Below are positions 52,089 through 61,279 of a DNA stretch of 64,000 bases, piece by piece. Position 1 is the stretch's first letter. Each line of letters starts with the position of its first letter. The position numbers and the translations under genes are program-made. The stretch covers positions 310,001 to 374,000 of the forward strand of contig NZ_LMIS01000001.1 of assembly GCF_001428805.1 (NCBI RefSeq), read 5' to 3'. The DNA is from Aeromicrobium sp. Root236 (lineage in GTDB: Bacteria > Actinomycetota > Actinomycetes > Propionibacteriales > Nocardioidaceae). Under the pieces are notes generated by a model. The model worked only from the letters and a program-made list of their open reading frames with translations. It did no database searches and was not told the DNA's origin.

Positions 52089-54170
52089 ATGCGTTCAGTG
52101 TCAGAGCTCCAGCGTCAGGTGGCGCCCATCGAGGTCGTCTCCGACTACCAACCCGCGGGTGACCAGCCGGCGGCGATCGCCGAGCTCGAACGCCGGATCA
52201 AGGCCGGCGTCAAGGACAACGTGCTGCTGGGTGCGACCGGCACCGGCAAGACCGCGACGACGGCCTGGCTGGCCGAGCGGCTGCAGCGGCCGATGCTCGT
52301 GATGATGCCCAACAAGCTGCTCGCGGCCCAGTTCGCCAACGAGCTGCGCGAGCTGCTGCCCAACAACGCGGTCGAGTACTTCGTCTCCTACTACGACTAC
52401 TACCAACCCGAGGCCTACATCGCGCAGAGCGACACCTACATCGAGAAGGACTCGTCGGTCAACGAAGAGGTCGAACGCCTGCGGCACTCGGCCACGTGGT
52501 CGCTGCTGACCCGTCGCGACGTCATCGTGGTGGCCACGGTGTCCTGCATCTACGGCCTCGGCTCGGCACAGGAATACCTCGAGCGCATGATCGGCTTCAA
52601 GGTCGGCGAGGAGCTCCCGCGCGAGCAGCTGCTCCGCACGCTGGTGCAGGCCCAGTACGTACGCAACGACGTCGCGTCGACCCGGGGCACGTTCCGGGTC
52701 AAGGGCGACACCGTCGAGATCTTCCCGGTCTACCAGGAGCACGCGGTGCGGGTGGAGTTCTTCGGCGACGAGATCGAGCGGCTCATGACGCTGCACCCGC
52801 TGACCGGCGAGGTGCTCAGCGACGACCAGGAGCTCTACGTCGGAGCGGCCACGCACTACGCCGCCGGCCAGGAGACCATGAACCGCGCGATGCGCACGAT
52901 CGAGATCGAGCTCGAGGAGCGGCTCGCCGAGCTCGAGGGCGAGGGCAAGCTGCTCGAGGCCCAGCGACTGCGCATGCGCACGACCTACGACCTCGAGATG
53001 ATGCAGCAGGTCGGCACGTGCGCCGGCATCGAGAACTACTCGCGCCACATGGACGGCCGCGGGCCGGGCACGCCGGGCCACTGCCTGCTCGACTACTTCC
53101 CCGACGACTTCGTGCTGGTCGTCGACGAGTCGCACGTGACCATCCCGCAGATCGGCGCGATGTACGAGGGCGACATGTCCCGCAAGCGCTCGCTCGTCGA
53201 GCACGGCTTCCGGCTGCCGAGCGCGATGGACAACCGGCCGCTCAAGTGGGCCGAGTTCCTCGAGCGCATCGGCCAGACGGTCTACCTGTCGGCGACGCCG
53301 GGCAACTACGAGATGGAGAAGGTCCAGGGCGACGTCGTCGAGCAGATCATCCGCCCGACCGGCTTGGTCGACCCCGAGGTCATTGTCAAGCCGACCAAGG
53401 GCCAGATCGACGACCTGATCACCCAGATCCGGCTGCGCACCGAGCGCGAGGAGCGCGTGCTGGTCACGACGCTCACCAAGAAGATGTCCGAGGACCTCAC
53501 CGACTACCTGCTCGAGGCCGGCATCCGCACCCGCTACCTCCACAGCGAGGTCGACACGCTGCGCCGCGTCGAGCTGCTCCGCGAGCTGCGCATGGGGGAG
53601 TACGACGTCCTGGTCGGCATCAACCTGCTCCGCGAGGGCCTCGACCTGCCCGAGGTGAGCCTCGTGGCGATCCTCGACGCCGACAAGGAGGGCTTCCTCC
53701 GCTCGGGTCGCTCGCTCATCCAGACCATCGGCCGTGCGGCGCGCAACGTGTCGGGCCAGGTCATCATGTACGCCGACACGATCACCGACTCGATGGGCTG
53801 GGCGATCGAGGAGACCAACCGGCGCCGTGAGAAGCAGGTCGCCTACAACGTCGCCAACGGCATCGACCCGACGCCGCTGCGCAAGAAGATCGGCGACATC
53901 ACCGACATGCTGGCCCGCGAGGACGCCGACACGGCGACGCTGCTCGCCGCGACCGGTGACAAGCGCCGCAAGGGCGCGCCGGTGCCGCTCGGTCACACCG
54001 CCGACCTCGCCAACCTGCCCTCGGGTGAGCTCGCCGACCTCATCGAGCAGCTCAGCGAGCAGATGCGGGCGGCGGCAGCCGAGCTGCAGTTCGAGGTCGC
54101 CGCGCGTCTGCGCGACGAGATCGGCGACCTCAAGAAGGAGCTCCGCAGCATGCTCCAAGCTGGCGTCTGA
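52089..54170 (+). CDS. uvrB: Excinuclease ABC subunit B
   Basis: 693 residues, normal length. Walker [15 protein letters not shown], beta-hairpin region [23 protein letters not shown], Walker B LVVDESHV, motif SATPGNYE, helicase motif [31 protein letters not shown], motif [11 protein letters not shown] and a C-terminal UVR domain ([17 protein letters not shown]). It verifies DNA damage with UvrA and recruits UvrC. ATG 52089 lies 7 nt after TAGGCT; no ribosome-binding site. Confidence 0.97.
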   Translation: MRSVSELQRQVAPIEVVSDYQPAGDQPAAIAELERRIKAGVKDNVLLGATGTGKTATTAWLAERLQRPMLVMMPNKLLAAQFANELRELLPNNAVEYFVSYYDYYQPEAYIAQSDTYIEKDSSVNEEVERLRHSATWSLLTRRDVIVVATVSCIYGLGSAQEYLERMIGFKVGEELPREQLLRTLVQAQYVRNDVASTRGTFRVKGDTVEIFPVYQEHAVRVEFFGDEIERLMTLHPLTGEVLSDDQELYVGAATHYAAGQETMNRAMRTIEIELEERLAELEGEGKLLEAQRLRMRTTYDLEMMQQVGTCAGIENYSRHMDGRGPGTPGHCLLDYFPDDFVLVVDESHVTIPQIGAMYEGDMSRKRSLVEHGFRLPSAMDNRPLKWAEFLERIGQTVYLSATPGNYEMEKVQGDVVEQIIRPTGLVDPEVIVKPTKGQIDDLITQIRLRTEREERVLVTTLTKKMSEDLTDYLLEAGIRTRYLHSEVDTLRRVELLRELRMGEYDVLVGINLLREGLDLPEVSLVAILDADKEGFLRSGRSLIQTIGRAARNVSGQVIMYADTITDSMGWAIEETNRRREKQVAYNVANGIDPTPLRKKIGDITDMLAREDADTATLLAATGDKRRKGAPVPLGHTADLANLPSGELADLIEQLSEQMRAAAAELQFEVAARLRDEIGDLKKELRSMLQAGV

Positions 54171-54197
54171 GGTTTCGACCTACGGCATGCTGGCCTC

Positions 54198-54983
54198 GTG
54201 ACTGATGTCTTGCGCAACGACCGGGTCCGGGCCGTCATCGACCCCACGAGGGGCGCCCGGCTCACCAGTCTGGTGATCGACGGCCACGAGGTGCTTGGCC
54301 GCGCCAGCAGTCCACACATCGACCCGGCGATCGCGGACGGCTGCTTCCCGATGGTGCCGTGGGCCGGCCGCGTACGTGACGGCCGACTGGAGCTGTACGG
54401 CGCGACGTACGAGCTGCCGCAGACCGATGGGACCCACGCCCTGCACGGCCTGGGACACGTCGCCGCGTGGGAGCGGGTCGCCGAGGGGGCGTACGAGCTC
54501 ACGATCGGCGAACCGTGGCCGACCGAAGGCATCGCCACGCTGACCTACGAGCTGCTCGACGACGGCATGCGCATCGAGCTGTCGTGGGACGACGACACCG
54601 AGGCGCCGTGCTCGGTCGGGCTGCACCCATGGTTCCGGCGCCGGCTCGACACCGGCGGTGACCTCGTGGCATCGCTGCGGCCCGAGTCGATGGTGGAGCG
54701 CGGCACCGACGGCCTCCCGACCGGTCGACTCGTCGCCCCGACGCCAGGGCCGTGGGACGACTGCTTCCAGCTCGCCGCGACACCGGTGCTGACCTGGCCC
54801 GGAGCGCTCCAGCTCACGCTCGAGTCGTCCTCCGCCTGGTGGGTGGTCTACGACGAGCCCGACGACACCGTGTGTGTCGAGCCCCAGACCGCGCCGCCCG
54901 ACGCATTCGACCACCCGGCGCTGCAGCCCGAAGGCCCATGGCCGCACGGCGTCTGGCTCGAGATCACCGCACGCACGATCTAG
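54198..54983 (+). CDS. Aldose-1-epimerase-family protein
   Basis: 261 residues. GARLTSLVIDGHEVLGR, CFPMVPWAGRVRDG, THALHGLGHVAAWE with His, SVGLHPWFRR with the second His, and CVEPQTAPPDAFDH with the catalytic Glu correspond to galactose mutarotase-like enzymes. It interconverts sugar anomers; the exact sugar is unknown. GTG 54198 is 6 nt after CATGCT (54186-54191), probably leaderless, 27 nt after the uvrB stop. Confidence 0.87.
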   Translation: MTDVLRNDRVRAVIDPTRGARLTSLVIDGHEVLGRASSPHIDPAIADGCFPMVPWAGRVRDGRLELYGATYELPQTDGTHALHGLGHVAAWERVAEGAYELTIGEPWPTEGIATLTYELLDDGMRIELSWDDDTEAPCSVGLHPWFRRRLDTGGDLVASLRPESMVERGTDGLPTGRLVAPTPGPWDDCFQLAATPVLTWPGALQLTLESSSAWWVVYDEPDDTVCVEPQTAPPDAFDHPALQPEGPWPHGVWLEITARTI

Positions 54984-55034
54984 CGGCCCGACGCGTGGCG
55001 CGAGCACCCTCCCGCATCTGCAAGAATGATGCGT

Positions 55035-55151
55035 GGAGGGGAGTATTCCCCGATCGCAACGTCGTCATCACGGAGACTCCCAGCAGTCTCCCGGTGTTGC
55101 GGGCCGCCTTGCGCGGCGGAAGAGACCTCCGGCGTCCTGACGACCGGAGGT
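55035..55151 (+). ncRNA. yybP-ykoY-type manganese riboswitch with SD-sequestering hairpin
   Basis: The leader contains GGAGGGGAGTATTCCCC (55035-55051), GCAACGTCGTCATCACGG and internal stems CGCAAC/GTTGCG (55055-55060 with 55096-55101) and GGAGACT/AGTCTCC (55072-55078 with 55085-55091), matching the yybP-ykoY pattern found before terC. ACCTCCGG (55125-55132) can pair with CCGGAGGT (55144-55151), hiding the ribosome-binding site GGAGGT, or its CCTCC (55126-55130) with GGAGG (55035-55039) closing the aptamer. These are mutually exclusive, predicting translational activation by Mn2+. Confidence 0.75.
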
Positions 55152-55158
55152 ACCACCC

Positions 55159-56187
55159 GTGATCCTGCCCTTTGCCGAGAGCTCCGCCGACACGATCGGC
55201 ATGTCGGTCTCCCAGACCGAGTGGTTCGTGACGATCGGCGTCACCGTCGCCGTGCTGCTGTTCGACGTCATCATCGTCGCGCGCAAGCCGCACGAGCCGA
55301 CGCTCAAGGAATGCGCGATCTATCTCGCCGGCTACATCGGCCTCGCAGTCGCGTTCGGCATCTGGGTGACGATCCACCACAACGTCGACGCGAAGGGCGG
55401 CGACTTCGGCCTGCAGTTCTTCGCCGGGTGGCTGACCGAGTACAGCCTCTCGATCGACAACCTGTTCATCTTCCTGATCATCATGGCGAGCTTCAAGGTG
55501 CCCAGGAAGCTGCAGCAGGAGGCGCTGCTCGTCGGCATCATCATCGCGCTGGTGTTCCGCGGCATCTTCATCGCCCTCGGCGCGGTCGCGATCGAGAACT
55601 TCTCGTGGATCTTCTACATCTTCGGTGCGTTCCTGCTGTGGACCGCCTACACGCTCGTCAAGGACACCGATCACGACGACGACGGTGAGAACGGCGTCGT
55701 GCGCTTCGCCCGCCGCTACTTCAACACCAAGAACGAGTGGCACGGGCTCAAGCTCTTCATCAAGGAGAACAGGAAGACCTTCATCACGCCGATGTTCCTG
55801 GTCATCCTGTCGCTCGGCACGACCGATCTGCTGTTCGCGCTGGACTCGATCCCGGCGATCTACGGCCTCACCAAGGAGCCGTACCTCGTCTTCACGGCCA
55901 ACGTGTTCGCCCTCATGGGTCTGCGCCAGCTCTACTTCCTGCTCGGCGACCTGCTGAAGCGCCTGATCTACCTGTCGCAGGGCCTCGCGCTCCTGCTGGC
56001 GTTCATCGGCGTCAAGCTCGTGCTGCACGCGTTGCACACGAACGAGCTGCCGTTCATCAACGGTGGCGAACACTTCGACGTGCCGGAGATCCCGACGCTC
56101 CTGAGTCTCGGCGTGATCGTCGGCATCCTGTCGGTCACCGCCGTGGTCAGCCTGACGGTCTCGTCGCGACGAGAGCGCCAGGGCTGA
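55159..56187 (+). CDS. TerC-family manganese exporter-like membrane protein
   Basis: 342 residues with about nine helices. The two conserved acidic segments are EYSLSIDNLFIFLIIMASF and LSLGTTDLLFALDSIPAIYG, whose Asp residues are proposed metal ligands; a charged cytoplasmic loop (KDTDHDDDGENG) lies between. TerC/Alx proteins export Mn2+ and help metallate secreted proteins. GTG 55159 is 7 nt after GGAGGT, which is sequestered by the upstream riboswitch hairpin. Confidence 0.92.
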   Translation: MILPFAESSADTIGMSVSQTEWFVTIGVTVAVLLFDVIIVARKPHEPTLKECAIYLAGYIGLAVAFGIWVTIHHNVDAKGGDFGLQFFAGWLTEYSLSIDNLFIFLIIMASFKVPRKLQQEALLVGIIIALVFRGIFIALGAVAIENFSWIFYIFGAFLLWTAYTLVKDTDHDDDGENGVVRFARRYFNTKNEWHGLKLFIKENRKTFITPMFLVILSLGTTDLLFALDSIPAIYGLTKEPYLVFTANVFALMGLRQLYFLLGDLLKRLIYLSQGLALLLAFIGVKLVLHALHTNELPFINGGEHFDVPEIPTLLSLGVIVGILSVTAVVSLTVSSRRERQG

Positions 56188-56194
56188 CCCAGCG

Positions 56195-57619
56195 TCAGGG
56201 CAGCTCGTGGGGCGGGATGTCCTCGGGGTCGGCGATCTCGAGGTCCTCGCCCTGCGCGCGCCGGTGCAGGTAGATCGGCACGGAGAGCACGAGGCCGAGC
56301 GCCAGCAACAGGCCGCCGACGACGTACTGCTCGCCATCGCGTCCGGACAGTGGCGTCACGAGGTAGAGACAGGCCGCGGATCCCACGAGCGCGACGGCGG
56401 TCTTGGTGCGGAAGTGGTCGTGCTCGACGCGATCGTGCCGCAGGACCAGCACCGCGACGTTGACGACGGCGAAGACCCCGAGCAGCAGCAGTGAGGTCGT
56501 CCCGCCGAGCACGGCGACCGCGTCCTCGCTGGCGTTCGCGACGTACGCGATGAGGGCGAGCGAGAGGGCGGTGGTGAAGATGATCGCCGCCCACGGGGTC
56601 TGGTTCTTGCTGTGCACGCGGGACAGGGTCTTCGGGAGGACGCCCTGACGGGCCATGCCGTAGAGCAACCGGCTGGCCATCATCATGTTGATCAGCGCCG
56701 AGTTGGCGACGGCGAACATCGAGATGAACGGCAGGATGTCGTCGGCGGGCAGGCTCGGCGCCGCGGCGGTGACGACCTGGACGAGCGGCGGCGCCTTGTC
56801 GGTGTCGGACAGGGAGCCAACCGGCACGAGCGCAACCGCGCAGATCGAGACGAGCACGTAGATCACGGCCGTTATGCCGAGGCCCGTGAGCATCATGCGA
56901 GGGAAGATCCGGCTCGGCTCGTGGCACTCCTCGGCCATGTTGACCGAGTCCTCGAAGCCGACCATCGCGAAGAACGCCAAGGACGTCGCGGTCGTGACCG
57001 CCAGGAAGACGTTCTTGTCGTCCGGGGTGTCGAAGGCGACGACGCGTGACCAGTCACCATCACCGCCGGCCAGGGCGTAGAAGCCGATGAGGATGACCAG
57101 CACGAGGCCGGACAGCTCGATGAGGGTCAGCACCACGTTGGCCTTGACGCTCTCGCTCGCGCCCCGGAAGTTGACCGCCGCGACCAGCAGCATGAACGCC
57201 ATCGCCATCAGCATGATCTCGGTGTCGCTGGCGTTCCAGTTCACGCCGGTCGCGAGGTTGTCGGCGAACGCGTTGGAGGCGGTCGAGGCGGACGTGATGC
57301 CCGAGCACATCACGGCGAACGCGACGATGAAGGTGAAGAAGTGCACGCCGAAGGCCTTGTGGACGTACAACGCGGCGCCGGCAGCCTGAGGATATTTCGT
57401 GACGAGCTCGAGGTAGGAGAACGCGGTCAGCAGGGCGACGAAGAACGCGACGAGGAAGGGCAACCACGCCGCGCCGCCAACCTCGGCCGCGACCTGGCCC
57501 GTGAGGGCGTAGATGCCCGTGCCGAGGATGTCGCCGACGATGAAGAGGAGCAGAAGCTTGGGCCCCATGACCCGTCGAAGCTCGGTGTCCGGTCTCAGAT
57601 CTGACGTGTCTGCACTCAC
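56195..57619 (-). CDS. APC-family amino acid permease
   Basis: 474 residues with 12 predicted helices. LLFIVGDILGTGIYALTGQVAAEVGG is helix 1 with the GTGIY unwound segment; GFEDSVNMAEECHEPSRIFPRMM (helix 6-7 loop) and LYGMARQGVLPKTL are conserved. It belongs to the APC group (YhdG/CAT-like) that transports amino acids; specificity unknown. GTG 57619 follows AAGGGGG. It diverges from the P450 gene and ends 7 nt from the terC stop (convergent). Confidence 0.9.
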   Translation of the reverse strand: MSADTSDLRPDTELRRVMGPKLLLLFIVGDILGTGIYALTGQVAAEVGGAAWLPFLVAFFVALLTAFSYLELVTKYPQAAGAALYVHKAFGVHFFTFIVAFAVMCSGITSASTASNAFADNLATGVNWNASDTEIMLMAMAFMLLVAAVNFRGASESVKANVVLTLIELSGLVLVILIGFYALAGGDGDWSRVVAFDTPDDKNVFLAVTTATSLAFFAMVGFEDSVNMAEECHEPSRIFPRMMLTGLGITAVIYVLVSICAVALVPVGSLSDTDKAPPLVQVVTAAAPSLPADDILPFISMFAVANSALINMMMASRLLYGMARQGVLPKTLSRVHSKNQTPWAAIIFTTALSLALIAYVANASEDAVAVLGGTTSLLLLGVFAVVNVAVLVLRHDRVEHDHFRTKTAVALVGSAACLYLVTPLSGRDGEQYVVGGLLLALGLVLSVPIYLHRRAQGEDLEIADPEDIPPHELP

Positions 57620-57717
57620 GATGGCCCCCTTGTGCCCGCGCCCCGGTCGGGCGCGACCTGGGTCTCACCCTTCCCCGAGTGACCCAGGACCGCAACCGGG
57701 CAGTGTAGTTTCGACCC

Positions 57718-58998
57718 GTGGTTGACGTAAGGGGAAAAGTCTCCGGATGGATCGGCAAGCTGGTGGTGCGACGCATCCAGAAGAAGGGCATCGACCTGTC
57801 CCGGATCTCCTTCATCCCCGAGCCGACCAAGGTCCCGCTCCAGCGCAGCGGTCTTGACCCGGTCTCGAAGATCGCCGAGATCCGCGCCACCGAGCCGATG
57901 CACAGGCTCGACCTGCCGTTCAACTTCCGGGCCTTCCTGGTGACCGGCTACGAGGAGTCGCGCCGCATCCTCACGGACCGCGACTCGTACTCCAACGACA
58001 TCCGCCACATGTTCCACGGCGACGGACCGGCCACGTCCGACGACATCGGCGGCCTCGGGTTCACCGACCCGCCGCTGCACACCCGGCTGCGCAAGATCGT
58101 CACGCCTGAGTTCACGATGCGCCGTCTGGCGCGGCTCGAGCCGATGATCAGCGAGATCGTGGACCGCCAGCTCGACAAGCTCGCGAGCGAGGGCTCCGGC
58201 AGCGACCTGGCCAAGCACGTCGCGTTCCCGGTGCCGTTCCAGACCATCTGCGCGTTGCTCGGTCTCGACTATGAGGACCGCGACGCGTTCGAGAAGCTCG
58301 GCAGCGCCCGCTTCGACGCGACCAACGGCGGCGCCGCCGCGTTCGGCGCGGTCTCGGAGCAGCGTGAGTTCCTGTTCGAGGCCGTCGCCAAGCAGCGCAA
58401 GGAGCCCGGACCGGGACTCATCGGGCAGATCCTGCGGGACGAGGGCGACACGATCTCTGACGTCGACCTCGCTGGACTGGCCGACGGAGTGTTCACCGGC
58501 GGGTTCGAGACCACCGCCGGCATGATCGCGCTCGGCACGATCGTCCTGCTGCGCGACCCCGCGTACGCCGAGCTGATCCGCAAGGGCGATCCCGAGGACG
58601 TCGACCGCATCGTCGAAGAGCTGCTGCGCTACCTCTCGGTCGTGCAGGTCGCGTTCCCGCGCTTCGCCAAGCAGGACATGATGCTGTTCGGCCAGCAGCT
58701 CAAGGCCGGTGACGTCGTGCTCGCCTCGCTGAGCGGCGCCAATCGCGACCCGAGCTCGGCGGGGGAGCGACCCGACGAGTTCGACCCCTACCGCACACCG
58801 TCCAGCGGGCACCTCGCCTTCGGTCACGGCATCCACCGCTGCATCGGTGCCGAGCTCGCGCGCATGGAGCTGCGCATCGCCCTGCCGCGGCTGTTCCAGC
58901 GGTTCCCGGACCTCGCCCTCGCCAAGCCGCAGGAAGAGCTGAGCTTCCGTCAGCTGTCCTTCGTCTACGGCGTCGACGAGCTGCCCGTCACCTTCTGA
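57718..58998 (+). CDS. Cytochrome P450
   Basis: 426 residues. I-helix GVFTGGFETTAGMI (the acid-alcohol pair is Glu-Thr), ExxR in EELLRYLS, and the heme loop FGHGIHRCIGAELARMEL with the Cys ligand. LGFTDPPLHTRLRKIV is the C-helix region. It is a soluble bacterial monooxygenase; no ferredoxin gene is nearby, so redox partners come from elsewhere. GTG 57718 follows TAGTTT by 6 nt (leaderless). A membrane protein gene starts 1 nt after its stop. Confidence 0.93.
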   Translation: MVDVRGKVSGWIGKLVVRRIQKKGIDLSRISFIPEPTKVPLQRSGLDPVSKIAEIRATEPMHRLDLPFNFRAFLVTGYEESRRILTDRDSYSNDIRHMFHGDGPATSDDIGGLGFTDPPLHTRLRKIVTPEFTMRRLARLEPMISEIVDRQLDKLASEGSGSDLAKHVAFPVPFQTICALLGLDYEDRDAFEKLGSARFDATNGGAAAFGAVSEQREFLFEAVAKQRKEPGPGLIGQILRDEGDTISDVDLAGLADGVFTGGFETTAGMIALGTIVLLRDPAYAELIRKGDPEDVDRIVEELLRYLSVVQVAFPRFAKQDMMLFGQQLKAGDVVLASLSGANRDPSSAGERPDEFDPYRTPSSGHLAFGHGIHRCIGAELARMELRIALPRLFQRFPDLALAKPQEELSFRQLSFVYGVDELPVTF

Positions 58999-58999
58999 C

Positions 59000-59983
59000 G
59001 TGTCCGACAGCCACGCGCGTACCGCTGCGGAGATCGAGGCGTGGTTCGACGACCACGGCCTGCCCTACTTCGCCGGTGACCACGCGGACCGGGTCGAGAA
59101 GTGGCTGTCACGCAAGCGCATCACCGCTGTCATCGTGCTGATCGTTGCGACGTCGATCGCCACCGGCATCGTGGTCGGCGTGCTCGCCGAGGATCCCAAG
59201 TGGGGGCCGGTTGCCGGCATCGTGCTCTTCCTTGCCGCTCTCGGCCTGTTCGCGGGACGGCTGCTCCGCATGGGCACGATGCTCCGCTGGGCCGTACGAC
59301 GCACGTTCGGGTCGCTCGGACTGATGTTCCCCCTGCTGACACGTGCGCTGCCGTTGCTCCTGCTGGCTGTGACGTTCCTGTTCATCAACGCCGAGGTCTG
59401 GCAGGTGGCCGCGCTGATGTCGCGCAACGTGCTGTGGGCGTCCGTCGCGTTCTTCGCGGTGATCGCCGCGGTGTTCCTGCTCGTACGCCTGCCCGAGGAG
59501 GTGCGGCGCGTCGAGCGTGAGGTCGCCGGCGAACGGCTCGCGGACTGCTGCGTCGGGACGCCCGCTGCCGAGGCCGCCCGCTCGATCACCGCGACGCCGG
59601 CGGACCTGCCGAGGTTCGCGCGGGCCAACCTCGTGCTGGTGCTGCTGTTCAACCAGGCGATCCAGGTGCTGCTGCTGAGCCTGGGCCTGTTCGTCTTCTT
59701 CGTGGTCTTCGGACACCTGACGATCTCGAACGACACGGTGATGTCGTGGACCCAGCAGGACCACGTGACGGACCTGCCGTCACGCTTCGGCAAGCACCTG
59801 CCGGTGACCAACGAGCTGTTCCAGGTCGCCGTCTTCCTTGCGTCGTTCGCGGGCCTGTACTTCACCGTCTACGCGGTCACCGACGAGACGTACCGCTCGC
59901 AGTTCTTCGCGGGGGTCTCGAACGAGCTCGAGCAGGCCGTCGCGGTCAACGCCGTGTACGTCTCGCTGCCCCGCGACGAGTAG
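59000..59983 (+). CDS. Hypothetical polytopic membrane protein
   Basis: 327 residues with about six hydrophobic helices: paired helices at about 42-60 and 68-86, then about 110-130 and 140-160, and LVLVLLFNQAIQVLLLSLGLFVFFVVFG around 212-240, with a last one near 275-295. A soluble N-terminal segment (EIEAWFDDHGLPYFAGDHADRV) precedes them. Seen as a hypothetical family in actinobacteria; function unknown. GTG 59000 is 1 nt after the P450 stop, so co-translation is likely. Confidence 0.8.
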   Translation: MSDSHARTAAEIEAWFDDHGLPYFAGDHADRVEKWLSRKRITAVIVLIVATSIATGIVVGVLAEDPKWGPVAGIVLFLAALGLFAGRLLRMGTMLRWAVRRTFGSLGLMFPLLTRALPLLLLAVTFLFINAEVWQVAALMSRNVLWASVAFFAVIAAVFLLVRLPEEVRRVEREVAGERLADCCVGTPAAEAARSITATPADLPRFARANLVLVLLFNQAIQVLLLSLGLFVFFVVFGHLTISNDTVMSWTQQDHVTDLPSRFGKHLPVTNELFQVAVFLASFAGLYFTVYAVTDETYRSQFFAGVSNELEQAVAVNAVYVSLPRDE

Positions 59984-60019
59984 GTTGCGCGGCGGCCGTC
60001 TCGGGCGCACGATGAAGGC

Positions 60020-60256
60020 ATGGTGCGCAGGAACCTGACGCTCCACGAGCATCACCGGCGGTGGGGCATCTACACCGCACTCGTCGTCTTCGTCGCGGCG
60101 GGCGCGGCGATCATCATTGCCGTCGCCCGTGACGGCGAGATCAGCCGCGAGCCATGGGGCTACGTCGCGGTCGCGGTCGCGATCCTGTCGGCACTCGCCG
60201 GTCTGGTGCTCGCGTTCGCCCAGGCGGCGTACGAAAGCCAAGGCCACCACCGCTGA
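60020..60256 (+). CDS. Small two-helix membrane protein
   Basis: 78 residues: helix IYTALVVFVAAGAAIIIAVA (about 17-36) and helix VAVAVAILSALAGLVLAFAQ (about 49-68) with a basic N-terminus. ATG 60020 follows CACGAT (60008-60013) by 6 nt, a leaderless start. Function unknown. Confidence 0.6.
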   Translation: MVRRNLTLHEHHRRWGIYTALVVFVAAGAAIIIAVARDGEISREPWGYVAVAVAILSALAGLVLAFAQAAYESQGHHR

Positions 60257-60275
60257 GGCGGTTAAGATCCAGAGC

Positions 60276-60572
60276 ATGCGCCGAGTGCTCCTCGCAGCCG
60301 GGACCGTCGCCCTCGTGGCCGCGATGTCGTTCGGTGTGGGCTGGTTCGTGAGCGGGGCTGATGAACGTACCGCGGTGAGTCGCCCTGCGTCGGTCGCGCA
60401 CCTCAAGCCGCTGCCGGTGCCGCGCGTCATCATCCTCGACGGGCCGTGGGCCGATCCGCACCCGACCGTCGATGCTCCGACCGGTCTGCGGGTCGCCGGT
60501 GGTGGCTACGTCGCGACGCTCTACCGCGCCCTCGGCGTCGACCTGGGGACCGGCGCGCGTCTCGTCCGCTGA
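60276..60572 (+). CDS. Small exported or membrane-anchored hypothetical protein
   Basis: 98 residues. N-terminal signal-anchor MRRVLLAAGTVALVAAMSFGVGWFVSG, then a short Pro-rich region (LKPLPVPRVIILDGPWADPHP). ATG 60276 lies 7 nt after TAAGAT (60263-60268). Family not recognised. Confidence 0.55.
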   Translation: MRRVLLAAGTVALVAAMSFGVGWFVSGADERTAVSRPASVAHLKPLPVPRVIILDGPWADPHPTVDAPTGLRVAGGGYVATLYRALGVDLGTGARLVR

Positions 60573-60639
60573 GTCCTTCGCCGGCGGGCGTTGGGGTCGT
60601 TCGGCTCGGCTGTGCGGCGGGGGTGCGTACGCTGGCCGC

Positions 60640-60891
60640 ATGCTCACCGCTGCGATCATCGTCGTCGTCCTGGTCGTCGCGTTCGTCTTCGGCGTCCCAC
60701 TGATCGCCGGCCGAGCAGAGCACAACTCCGCCACGGGCGCCTCAGGAGCGTCAGGTGCGTTCGGGGTCATGCAGGAGATCTTCCATCCCGCCGCGCACGA
60801 CGCGAACATCGTCAAGATGGAGATCCAGCGCAAGCGGGAGGTCGCCGAGACCGGTGACGGCGATGAGCCCGACCCCGAGGTCAAGCCCTAG
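60640..60891 (+). CDS. Small membrane-anchored hypothetical protein
   Basis: 83 residues: one N-terminal helix (LTAAIIVVVLVVAFVFGVPLIAG), then a soluble acidic tail with EIFHPAAHDANIVKMEIQRKRE, recurring in actinobacterial hypotheticals. ATG 60640 follows TACGCT (60628-60633) by 6 nt (leaderless). Function unknown. Confidence 0.6.
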   Translation: MLTAAIIVVVLVVAFVFGVPLIAGRAEHNSATGASGASGAFGVMQEIFHPAAHDANIVKMEIQRKREVAETGDGDEPDPEVKP

Positions 60892-60916
60892 GTTGCAGGA
60901 CGAGGGTCGGAACGAC

Positions 60917-61276
60917 GTGGTGATCGAGTACGGCAATCGCGCCCGCAATCTCCCTGCGCCACCGAACGTGGTGTGGCGCGATCTTGTCGAGCCGCGAAGC
61001 GAAGGCGTGCGGCCGTGGCTCCGCCTGCTGCCTGACGAGTCGCCGCCGCGCGTGATCGAGTCCGAGAGTCCGACGCTGGTCGTGTGGTCCTCGCTCTGGA
61101 CGACCAGGCCGGACGATCAGATCGTGCTGGAGCTCTCGCCCGAGGATGGGGGATCCTCGCTTCGGTTCAGGCTCCTCGCCCACGGTGATCCGCCCGACGA
61201 CAGCAAGACGGGTCACATCCGCAGACGCATCAACCAGCTGCTGTTCGCCGATCTGCGCTTCACCTACGGCCAGTAG
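60917..61276 (+). CDS. SRPBCC-like / hypothetical protein
   Basis: 119 residues from GTG 60917 (GTG 60920 or TTG 60893 possible). VVWRDLVEPRSEGVRPWLRL, TLVVWSSLWTTRPDDQIVLELSPEDGGSSLRFRLL and HIRRRINQLLFADLRFTYGQ follow the strand-helix layout of SRPBCC proteins such as polyketide-cyclase-like domains. Assignment is tentative; ligand unknown. Confidence 0.6.
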   Translation: MVIEYGNRARNLPAPPNVVWRDLVEPRSEGVRPWLRLLPDESPPRVIESESPTLVVWSSLWTTRPDDQIVLELSPEDGGSSLRFRLLAHGDPPDDSKTGHIRRRINQLLFADLRFTYGQ

Positions 61277-61279
61277 CCG

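Noticed and set aside
52101..54158. 685-codon open frame opposite uvrB
   Set aside because: Lies fully antisense to a well-conserved gene; its Leu/Val/Asp/Arg-rich composition is the usual third-position GC artefact.
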